In this document: piece by piece, positions 21,518 through 29,598 of the stretch
Position numbering within the stretch: the stretch's first letter is position 1
How the letters are laid out: each line of letters begins with the position of its first letter
From: Monoraphidium neglectum
Lineage: Eukaryota; Chlorophyta; Chlorophyceae; Sphaeropleales; Selenastraceae
Direction of reading: 5' to 3'
Length of the DNA: 29,598 nucleotides
Assembly (NCBI RefSeq): GCF_000611645.1
Contig: NW_014013400.1
Coordinates: 5,359-34,956, forward strand
The notes under the pieces: generated by a model
Seen by the model: the letters and a program-made list of their open reading frames with translations, nothing else
Told to the model about the DNA's origin: nothing
Databases searched by the model: none
Translations under genes and position numbers: made by a program

Positions 21518-21554
<37 letters not shown>

Positions 21555-24083
21555 GCGCCGCCGTCACAAACGCCTGCTGCTCGAACGACGCGAGCGCCGC
21601 GGCGACGGCGGCCTGCTGCGCCTGCGCGTGCGCCTGCGCCTGCTGCGCCTCGAGAAGCCCCAGCTGCGCCAGGATCGCCAAGTCTGGCGCCGCCGCCGCC
21701 GCCTCCTGCGCCTGCGCCTGCGCCTGCGCGACGGCGGCCTGGTGCTGCGAAAACAGGAGGTAGGCGCGCTGCAGCTCGGCCTTCTCTGCGGACGACCAGC
21801 CGTCGGTCGCGGCCGGGTGCGCGGCCAGCAGCCGCAGCAGCACCGCGAGGAACGCCCACGGCGGCGCCGCGCCCGTGTGGCACGCCTTGAGCAGCGTGCA
21901 GAGCTCCTGCGGCTTGAACGTCAGCGCGGCGCCGCCGTCGTGGCTGCCGTGGCCGTGGCCGTGGCCGTGGCCGCTGCTGCCCCCGCCGCCGCCGAGCTGC
22001 AGGCGCAGCGTGGCCACGTCAAAGATCGCAGACAGCAGGTCATGCTGCAGCAGGCCGGCCTTGTCAAAGGCATACACCGCGTTTGACAGCGCCTGCTCGT
22101 TGAACCCGCCGACCCCGTGGTACGGCAGCGGCTGCCGCGTGCGCAGCAGCGCCGCCGTCGCGCGGAGGCGGCCGATGCTCTCCGCGTTGACGACGGCGAA
22201 GAGCTGCCGGAACGGCGGGTGGGTGCCGCACACCGGGCCGGCGACCGTCGCGAGCGCCCAGCAGATGTTGACCAGCGCCTGGCAGCTGAAGTCCGACTCG
22301 GCCGCCGCCAGCAGCTGCGCGGCGTCGGGCGCCGCGCCGCCGGGCCGCGGCAGCGCGAGCAGCTGCTGCTGCAGCCGCGAGAGCATGCGCGTCGCGGCCG
22401 TCGCGACCGCCTCCAGGAACGCGACCGTCGCGCCGCCGAAGGCGTCCAGCTCCATGCCGCGCGACTTGAGGTGCGCGAGCGCCCATATGCTGTTGCTCAG
22501 GGCCTGCGCGTCAAAGGGCTTCGCGTCGTCGGCGCCGGGGCGCAGCGAGGCGGCAATCTCGGCTGCTATCTTGGAAACCAGCGCGGCCACCACCTCCGGG
22601 GGGCAGACCGGCAGCTTCGCGTAGCTCCACAGCAGGTTTGCCAGGCCCTACGGGAAGTCGAAGGGTTGCAATGCAAGGGGCAGGGGTGAGACGGAGGTGC
22701 CGTGGGCGTGCGGCGCGGCGCCGACACAGTGGCGCCAAACGGGACACAAATACACCCCCTCGGCCAAAGCGGCGTCTAGCGTTCCGACAGGCCTTCCAAG
22801 GAAAAGCCAGAAGCAGAGTCTCACCTGCGGGCTCGAGCCGCGCAGGCTGCGCAGCACAAAGGGCGCCACGTTGAGCGCAATCTCCGTTGACAGGGCCGCC
22901 TCGTCGCTCGACAGGTCCAGCTTGGCCAGCGCCCACACCAGGTTGGCCAGGCACCGCGCGTCCACGCCACGCGGCTCGGCGCCGTGCTGCATGTACAGCA
23001 ACTGCATGTTCATGAACTGGCTGCTGATGCTCCCTGCGATGGCCGGCGGCGGGGGGCAAGGGCGGCGCGGCGGGTGCGGGGCGGGGTCAGCACGCGGTGC
23101 ATGGACGCGGAAGCCGCCGGGCCGCTCCGGGCCTCACCACGCCGCTCGCTGCACAGGCGTGCAGCATGGGCGCAATCGCCTGCAGGCGCTCGCGTTCCGC
23201 CACACCCAACCCACAGCAGGAACGCAAATCAGCCCAGAACGGGCGGGGCAGGGCAAGCGCAAGGGGAGGGGGCGCAGCAAGCGCGGGGCGGGGAGGGCGC
23301 GGCACCCACTGAGAAGCAGCTGGAAGGTGGGGGAGCGCTGCAGCTCCGTGAGGTACGCGTTGCGGCTGCGCTGGCTGAACGACATCTTGGCCAGGCGGTA
23401 CAGGCAGGTCACGAGGTTGATGGGGTCCAGCAGCATGTGGTAGGACGCCACAAACTCCAGGAGCTCCTGGGAGGGGCGCGAGGGGGGCGCCGGGAAGGGC
23501 GGCGGGGCAGCGGCGGTGAGGCCTCACCGCAGGGGAACGTGCGGAAGAGCAGCTGCGCCGCGCGGGCCGCGAGCCTCTAGCGCTCGGCTGCCTTGCTTAC
23601 AAGGCAGCAGCCGCATGCACGCGAGGCGGGCACGGGGCCGGCAGGGTGCGGGTCCAGAACAAGCACACCCCCGTGAGTGTGTGGCGGGCAGGGTTCGCCG
23701 CTAGTGCGCGGGACGCTGACACTGCGCACCTCCTTGGTCCTATAGGAGCTGATGCGCTTGAGCAGGCTGCTCTGCATAGGCACTGCAAACCCAGGCAGGC
23801 GGTTGCTCTTGCCGCTCTCAGAGCCGTCTGCGGGCGGTGGCAGGTCAGGGGTGGTGACGCTGAGCTGTCCCTTCCCCGTGCCCAACGCGGCGCCTCCTGC
23901 CATGCGTCTTCCTTCGCCACCTCGCCGCTCACCATCGCTCCACACCGAGCTCGCGGGACTGCCAGGCTGCTTCATATCATGGTGCTTCGCCAGCATCGGT
24001 GATGCAGGCGCGCTGGATGCTAAAGAGCTTCTCCTCCTTTGCCCGGAAGGCGCGGCCATGCTGGGCTGGGGCGCCTGCCCCAT
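21031..24083 (-). CDS. OPR/HPR-type helical-repeat protein, probable organelle RNA factor
   Basis: Exons read on the minus strand are 24083-23730, 23576-23528, 23466-23310, 23179-23138 (least certain), 23033-22825 and 22647-21031, in total about 810 residues. Exon 1 is Ser/Pro-rich and basic, ending LLKRISSYRTKE, and could hold a transit peptide. The body shows degenerate helical repeats: LANLVWALAKLDL, LANLLWSYAKLPVCPPEVV, QALSNSIWALAHLKSRG, QALVNICWALATVAG and EQALSNAVYAFDKAGLL. This (A/S)N.(L/I)WA.AKL pattern is typical of algal octotricopeptide/heptatricopeptide and RAP-type proteins, which bind RNA in plastids or mitochondria. No RAP domain is seen at the C-terminus, which is instead Gln/Ala/Gly-rich with a 12-Gln run, a His-Gly run and poly-Gly. 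The join from exon 2 to exon 3 is out of phase by one base as read, so an exon boundary there is wrong or a small exon is missing. Confidence 0.75.
21298..21330 (-). repeat. GGC run encoding poly-Gly in the OPR-like gene
   Basis: Nearly pure GGC triplets on the coding strand give about twelve Gly in a row near the C-terminus. Confidence 0.9.
21520..21551 (-). repeat. CAG run encoding poly-Gln in the OPR-like gene
   Basis: About ten to twelve consecutive CAG codons on the coding strand of the last exon. Confidence 0.9.
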
Positions 24084-24546
24084 CAGGGCAGGCCTATATG
24101 TTGCTTGACACACGGCTACTATATTTGTCTCCGCGGCGAGACGGCTGGGCAAGTGGATGTGAGCTGCTGCAAGAGCTCTCGTATGTGACTGCACGCGTCG
24201 TTGAACTGAGATTTCAGTAGAGAAATAAGAACTTATGCCGACGGAAAGTTGCTATGCGGGGCGCAGGTGGTGGTCGTGTAAGAGGTGTAGAGGTCTCCCC
24301 TCCACCAGCTTCCGAACCCCGTTCCCCGTAGCTTCCAATTACACGAGCTGTTTGGGTTGGCGTAGGCTCCTGAAGCGCGCTGCATGCACGGATTTAATGC
24401 TGCGCATGCATGCTTGCATGCTTGACTGGGCCTAAGCAGCGTGCAGGAACAGCGCGTGGTCACCATGACCGACACTGGTTGGGCCGTTACATAAGCATTC
24501 CTAGCTGATGACTTCTCAGCCCCAGAGCAAAAGCCACAGCGATGTC
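24084..24546. other. Intergenic region with a candidate poly(A) signal
   Basis: About 460 bases between two minus-strand genes. TTACA at 24487-24491 (TGTAA on the minus strand) lies 56 bases after the stop of the 775-aa gene. A second TTACA is near 24338. The remainder should be the promoter of the OPR-like gene. Confidence 0.45.
24487..24491 (-). terminator. Candidate poly(A) signal (TGTAA on the minus strand)
   Basis: TTACA on the given strand, 56 bases past the TGA that ends the 775-aa frame. Confidence 0.4.
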
Positions 24547-27020
24547 TCAGTCGGTCTTGCCGCCACCACCGCCGCCAGCGGCCGGCGGCGCGAGGAGCTG
24601 TTTCAGCAGTTTGAGGCAGGCCGGGTGCAGCTGCCGCGCGAGCCGCTGGTCAAGGTCTCCGCGCGGAACGCCTCCGAGCCTCTTCTCCTTCTGCCCCTCA
24701 TCATCCTCATCATCATGCGCCTCGCCGTCGCCCCCGCCGCGGCCCTCGCGCCCATCATCGCAGCCACTAGACGGCCGCCGCTGCGGCCCACCGCCGCTGC
24801 TGGAAGCCTCCCGCAGCGCCGCCGCGAGGCGCCGTAGCGCGGCCTCCAGGGCCGAGCCCGGCAGGACCACCCCCCGGCCGCTGTCGCGGGCTGCCGCGCG
24901 GGCGTCTGCCACCAGCTGCAGCAGTGCGTGTGCGCGCGCCAGGGCGGCGGGCGCCGCGTCGGGCGCCGCGGCCCCTGACAGCACCGCCTCTGCCACTGCG
25001 CTGCTGCCGCCGCTGGTCAGCAGCTGCCACGCAGCTCCGTGCGCCTCCAAAGCGGCCCCAGCCTCAAAAGCCGACAGCTCCAGGGCTTGGCGGCAGGCGG
25101 GCACGGCGAGCGCCCAATCGCACGCGTGGGATGACGATGCGCACGCCAGCAGCAGCGCGCGCCTGCCGTACATGTGACACGAGGTGTGCGGCAGTGAGGT
25201 GCATGACACACGGTTGCGCCGTCTCATTGGCGACCAACGCAGCAGGCAGCATGCACGAGCTTTGGCTGGAAAGCTGCTCCTGACACGCGAACTACTCAGC
25301 GCAGTACCACCCGATGCGCCCACCTCCCCACCTGATCGGCTCGGCCGCCGGCGTCGCCGCGTGCGCCACAAACAGCTGCACCAGGCTCCGCAGCACGCCG
25401 CTGCTCGCCAGCGCCGCGCCCGCGTCGCAGCCGCGGGGGCGGTCCAAAACGTACGCTTCACACAGATACGAAAGCACGAGCGCCTGCGCCAACCGCTCGC
25501 CTTCCGCACCGCCCGCACCAGGCCCAGGCGTGGCCTTTAGAAGGCCGCCGCCGCCGCCGCCGTGGCCGTAGCCTAGCAGCTCGAGCGAGCGCTCCATAAG
25601 CGGCAGCAGGTGCGCGTGCACCGCCGCCCGCAGCCGCCCGCGTGCGCCGGCGCCGGGCAGCCGCTGGCGCAGCGCTGCCGCGGCGCCCAGCGCGGCGAGC
25701 GCCTCGGCCGACAGCGGCCCGCCCGACCCGGCCGCCGCGCCCGCCGCGCCGGCGACCCCCAGCGCCTCCCAAAGCTGCGGCAGCAGCTGCATCTCATGTG
25801 GCTCCGCGGCGACGCGCTCCACCACGACCGCCACCGCCGAGTGCTGCAGCGGAGCGAGCTCGTCGGCGCGCGGGTGCACGCCCAGCGCGCGCAGCAGGCC
25901 GAACAACTCGGCGCCGGCGCCCGCGCCGCCGCCGTCGCTGCTGCTGGGGACCCATACACCGCCGTCCGACAGTACAGAGTAGTCCAGTCGCGAGCCCAGG
26001 TCCAACAGCCGCCCCCGCAGCGCCGGCCACTCGTAATCACGCTCGCAAGCTGCCTCTGCCTGCCCGCCCCAGCCCAGACTGCCGCCCGGCGCGCCCCTGC
26101 CCAGGCCGTTTGGCCCCAAAACGCCCGGGCACGGCGGCGGCTCGATATCCTCGTACGCCTCGTCGTCGCCGTCCTGAACCTCGGCCTCCACGACGACCTC
26201 TGCCTCAGCAACCTCGGCCGGCCGCGCCGCGCCGCCCGCTGCGCCCCGCTGCTGCCCGTGCCGCCGCTGCATCTGCGCGAGCGCCGCCGCGACCCTGTCG
26301 TCCGCTGCGCCTGTGCTACTAATTGCCGCCGCCTCGTCATCGTTGTTATCACCCGCTCCTGTGGGCCCAGGGGCCTCAAGCTCGTACGCTGCGAGGTGGC
26401 GCCATGCTTCCCGCTCTGGCGCAGCGACGAGCTTCCCCAGGAGGAGCAGCAGCACTGCAGCGCACAGCCGCTGGTGCAGTTGCCGCTGCTGCAGCCGCAA
26501 CGCCGCGCCGCCCGGCGCGGGCGCGCCGGGGGCGACCTGTAGGGACGCCTCCGCCGCAGGTGCGGCGCCCGGCGCCCCTGCTGCATCAGCGGGCGGCCCG
26601 CCAAGGGCGCTCTCGCTGCTGCCCGCAGCTGCCGCCGCGGCCGCCGTCGCCGGCGCTGCTGACGGCGCGGGGGACCTGGCGCCGCTGGTGATGTTGTCAA
26701 TAAAGATTCGCGTGAGCTGGTAGGGCGGCCACCCGCCCTTGCCTTGCAGCGATCGCCTGCATGCCGCAAGTGGGGAGGGAGGCAGCAGCTCGCTCTGCCA
26801 AACAGCGGGCGCTGATCGACGCGGCTGCCTTTGTCTGCGTGATAACACGCTCTCATGAGAGGAGGCCAGCGACGTTTCACCAGTATGCAAAGTTACTTGC
26901 GAGCGTGTGTGCACATGCAAGCACGCATGCGCCAGCACCCCCCACACACACATACATGCATGCACACGAGCACGCATGGGCGCACACGCACACACGCGCG
27001 CGTGCGCACACACACACACG

Positions 27021-27052
<32 letters not shown>

Positions 27053-27532
27053 CACACGCACACACCTGAACACCGCCAGCAGTGCCGCCAGCTCGTCGCC
27101 CGCTACCAATGGGAAGTCGTACTGAAGCTTCCGCCACGCAGAGTCAGCCAGCTCCCGCTCGCCCCGGCCTGCCTGCCGCCCCTCCATCTGCCTGATCTCC
27201 TGCACCAGCCTGCGTTGGTGATCGCGCAGGGTGTGCGAAGGGGAGAGTATTTGGCGCAAGGGCAGGCTATACGGGGCCGGTTGCAAACGCCCAGCGTGCC
27301 AGACTCCTCAGCAAGCAGGTGCAGCGAGTGCACTCAGCCGAGCGGGTACACCAGATTCACTGGTATCACCAGCACAGGGCTGCACTCACCTCGCGGTAAA
27401 GGCCTTGCGGTCCATGGCCACGCCGCCAGCCGCAAGCTGCTGCTGATCGCGTGCGGCTTGCGCGTCAGCGCCGATGGCGGCGCGCTGACGCCGCTGTGGA
27501 GGGATTGGCTGGCCCCTGCTAGGAGGCGGCAT
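24547..27532 (-). CDS. Large helical protein of unknown function (about 775 aa)
   Basis: Four exons, 27532-27390, 27209-27066, 26756-25332 and 25162-24547, join with matching phases (AG|G each time) into 775 residues with no internal stop. It starts [18 protein letters not shown]. The best-ordered part is at the N-terminus: [11 protein letters not shown], then [12 protein letters not shown] and [20 protein letters not shown], with [16 protein letters not shown] after the second intron. These are helices with few gaps and look conserved, but I cannot name the family. The rest alternates Ala/Gly-rich linkers with helices ([58 protein letters not shown]) in the manner of armadillo-like solenoids, with an acidic stretch ([14 protein letters not shown]). 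No membrane segment or catalytic motif is clear. The gene model is firm; the function is unknown. Confidence 0.75.
26940..27065. repeat. (CA)n microsatellite forming the 5' end of an intron
   Basis: In the sense of the 775-aa gene this is a (GT)n/(GTGC)n tract that begins exactly at the donor (AG|gtgtgtgcg) and continues for about 120 bases. Confidence 0.95.
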
Positions 27533-27897
27533 CCCCGGCAGTTATACAGGCGGATGAAGGCGTGCTGCGACTCGTGACAACAGATCGTTCGTACGGCAGC
27601 TGTTCACAGTGCTGGAAAGATCAGGTGTGCAGATGTCTGATTCGATAAATGAAGACACTGAGAAACAGACTTTGTACCACCTCTTGCCGAACCTGTTCAT
27701 TCCAGGGAGTCTGCCGTTGCGGGGTCACCGTGGTGGTGACATGCCACACAACCTGAGCTCCCTCCTGCTCAGCATATGGCGACCATACCATCCGAAGTTT
27801 ACGATGAACACCGTGGGACAAATATAGCATCAGGAAAGCACAACATCCTGATCTATTTTACAAAGTATCGGCGGCGAGCCTCGGGGGCTGGCACGCC
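27533..27897. promoter_or_regulatory. Divergent promoter region (775-aa gene / Pol I subunit)
   Basis: Only 365 bases separate the start codons of the two divergent genes, so both promoters should lie here. Composition is lower in GC than the genes. A short plus-strand frame (27609-27827) has no recognisable product. No clear TATA box was seen. Confidence 0.5.
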
Positions 27898-29252
27898 ATG
27901 GCGCGTCACGTTGCCCAGGCGAAGGGTTTAGATGTGCCGGAGGAGTATGAGCGGCTAGTGGCGCCCCATGTCGCCTCCTTCGACTGGTTTTTGAACGAGG
28001 GCCTGCAGAGCGTCGTCGATTCGCTGGATCCGATCGAGGTGTGTTGAATTGCTTGAGGGTGCCGTGCCGCGAGCCATGAGCTCCGGCCGCCGGCGACCCC
28101 CGCCCGCTGCCGCCACCGCTGCTGCTGCTGCTGCCGCAACCCAGCGGCCAGCCCATACAAATCAATTGCACCCCGACTGTGGGATATACAACGAGCTTTG
28201 CTTGTGTCGGCTGGTACATGGGTCTCTGCTTGCGTGGTCAGAGGTGTAACGTGAGTGTCGTCCGCATACGCTCCTGTTGCTGCACACTGAGTACACATTT
28301 CAAGTTCTGTGCCAAACCCACTCACAGCTGCTACGTATGTTTTGTTGCAAAGAAAAGAGCATGCAGGAGCTTTCGCTGCTTCAAACGGCCGACAGCCTGC
28401 AGCATCGCTGCCCGGCCCCGCCCGCCCCGCCCGCTGCACCCTCCCTCCCGCGCAGATTGAGCACCCAGCCACAAAGCGCGTCCACCGCTTCTGGTTTGAG
28501 AACCCCATCGTCGGGCGGCCGGTGAACGAGGAGGCGTCAGTGGCGGCAGACAGCAGGCTCATGCCGCGCGACTGCAGAGAGATGGTGCGCTTACACGCCT
28601 GCCACGGCAGCATGCAACGGTGGTGCTTACCGCGTTTGCTCCCGATTACGACGGCGGCTGCGCAACCCCCAGTAGCGTCACCACCGCTGGGGGCGCGGTG
28701 ATTGCGCAGCCCATGCACTCGTGGAAATCATGACATCTGGGTCCACGTATGCAAAGCTGTCGGCGCCCGCAGCCTTCCGCGCCGCCCTCTGCACCACCCC
28801 CCTTTCCGTACTCTCAACCACCCCACCCCTATGTGATGCTTGTCACCAGGGTGTGACCTACAAGGCGCCCTTCAGCATGGACCTGTGCTTCGAGAGCGAC
28901 GGCGCCGGCGGCAGGCGGCGCATCCAGAAGCGGTGCGGGGCATGAGGGGGGACGGGGGGGCTGCTTGGCTGGCAAGCGGAAGGCGGTGGCAGTGGGGAAG
29001 TGATGGCCGCAGCTGCAGCGGTGGCAGCATTAGCTTTGGCGCCAGCGCCGGCAATAGCCGTGGCGGTCGCAGCAGCCGCAGTGGTGGTGGCGACGGCGGC
29101 GGCGGTGGCAAAGCGGCGGCGGTGGCAACAGCGGCAGCAGTAGCAGCAGCAGCAGCGGCGGCGGCGGCGGCGGCAGCAATGGCAGCCGCGGCAGCAGCGA
29201 CAGCAGCGACAGCAGCAGAACAAAGAGAAGCAGGTCACTGAGGAGAAGCAGT

Positions 29253-29300
<48 letters not shown>

Positions 29301-29598
29301 TGCAAAGGCGCTGTCAGCCGCAGAGTTGGCCGCAGTAGTAGCAGCAGCAGCTGCAGCAGCAGCAGCAGCAGCAGCAGTTGCACGGCATAGAACAACGGGT
29401 CACAAAAACCTATGCTGCCCTGCGCCTCCCATCAGATGCAGCCAGCACGCTGCCCAAAAGCCGAGCATCAGCAGCATCAGCAGCAGCATCATCATCATCA
29501 TCATCATCTTCATCATCATCATCAGCAGCAGCAGCAGCAGCAGGAGCAGCAGCCGCCGCCGCCCCCCAATCCTCGGCCCTAAACCCCCCCTGCTCCCC
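27898..29598 (+). CDS. NRPA2: RNA polymerase I second-largest subunit (RPA2/NRPA2), 5' part only
   Basis: Exons 27898-28038, 28456-28584 and 28850-28932 join in phase, giving the first 117 or so residues. The ATG sits in GCC-ATG-G. The sequence reads YERLVAPHVASFDWFLNEGL, then IEHPATKRVHRFWFENPIVG, LMPRDCREM and GVTYKAPFSMDLCFE. The order PHV.SF...EGL, F.ENP..G.P, P.(D/E)CRE, (G/I)(V/I)TYK is that of the N-terminal protrusion of the Pol I second subunit; Pol II and III subunits differ at PRECR/FENP. It is part of the enzyme that makes the large rRNA precursor in the nucleolus. Exon 3 probably ends at the donor CG|gtgcgg; otherwise a TGA follows three codons later. The remaining exons (over 1,000 residues expected) lie beyond the right edge. 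Confidence 0.88.
28933..29598. repeat. Triplet-repeat-rich intron sequence (GCN, CAG and CAT runs)
   Basis: After exon 3 of the Pol I gene the bases are mostly GGC/GCA runs (29000-29220), CAG runs (about 29240-29395), then (CAT)n with CAG (about 29460-29550). Every frame reads as homopolymer (Ala, Gln, Ser or, on the other strand, Leu), so I treat it as intron and simple repeat, not coding. Confidence 0.8.

Noticed and set aside
20501..21883. Minus-strand ORF of 460 aa overlapping the OPR-like gene
   Set aside because: It lies in another frame of the OPR-like last exon and reads as Gly/Ala/Arg noise, so it is a shadow; its last 170 codons extend past the real stop without a recognisable domain.
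21274..22689. Long plus-strand Arg/Leu-rich ORFs
   Set aside because: These are antisense shadows of the GC-rich OPR-like exon.
26940..27065. Alternating repeats as a CRISPR-like or telomere-like array
   Set aside because: They are a plain CA dinucleotide tract with no spaced unit.
29030..29395. Poly-Leu ORF that resembles a membrane protein
   Set aside because: It is the antisense of CAG/GCA triplet repeats in the Pol I gene intron.

Overview
This is nuclear DNA of a GC-rich green alga. The evidence is eukaryotic gene structure throughout: short exons, GT-AG introns (some GC-AG), GCC-ATG-G start contexts and candidate TGTAA poly(A) signals. In-frame CAG runs give poly-Gln, introns carry (GT)n/(CA)n tracts, and targeting leaders are rich in Ala, Arg and Pro. 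The chlorophyte assignment (Sphaeropleales/Chlamydomonadales-like) is inference from gene content and base composition. No rRNA, tRNA, CRISPR array or intact transposon was found.

Layout, left to right. 1-2702 (-): a bestrophin-family chloride/bicarbonate channel whose 3' end lies outside the window. 4220-5398 (+): an armadillo-like helical protein with an odd in-frame TAG inside a 27-nt GT...AG segment. 7000-8902 (+): a membrane protein with a C-terminal U-box. 9982-10790 (-): a BolA2-like protein. 11213-12260 (+): a TXNDC17-like thioredoxin with WCPDC. 12652-13429 (-): a PREY/Trm112-like mitochondrial protein. 13795-15167 (-): a low-complexity protein of unknown function. 16369-17937 (-): the large subunit of molybdopterin synthase (MoaE/CNX6) with a long novel N-terminus. 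21031-24083 (-): an OPR/HPR-type helical-repeat protein, probably an organelle RNA factor. 24547-27532 (-): a large unrecognised protein of about 775 aa. 27898 to the right edge (+): the start of RNA polymerase I subunit 2.

Exon joins were checked by reading phase. They close without frameshift for the bestrophin, BolA, TXNDC17-like, PREY-like, MoaE, 775-aa and Pol I genes. Two genes keep an unresolved join: the U-box gene (exon 1/2) and the OPR-like gene (exon 2/3).

The genes are mostly housekeeping and do not form an obvious pathway. Several touch redox, Fe-S or mitochondrial maturation (BolA, TXNDC17-like, PREY-like, MoaE), but nothing in the sequence shows that they work together. I do not see a clearly new multi-gene system. 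The items most worth a second look are the 27-nt stop-containing segment, the MoaE N-terminal extension with a helix-turn-helix-like stretch, the MUL1-like layout of the U-box protein, and splice sites embedded in dinucleotide repeats.
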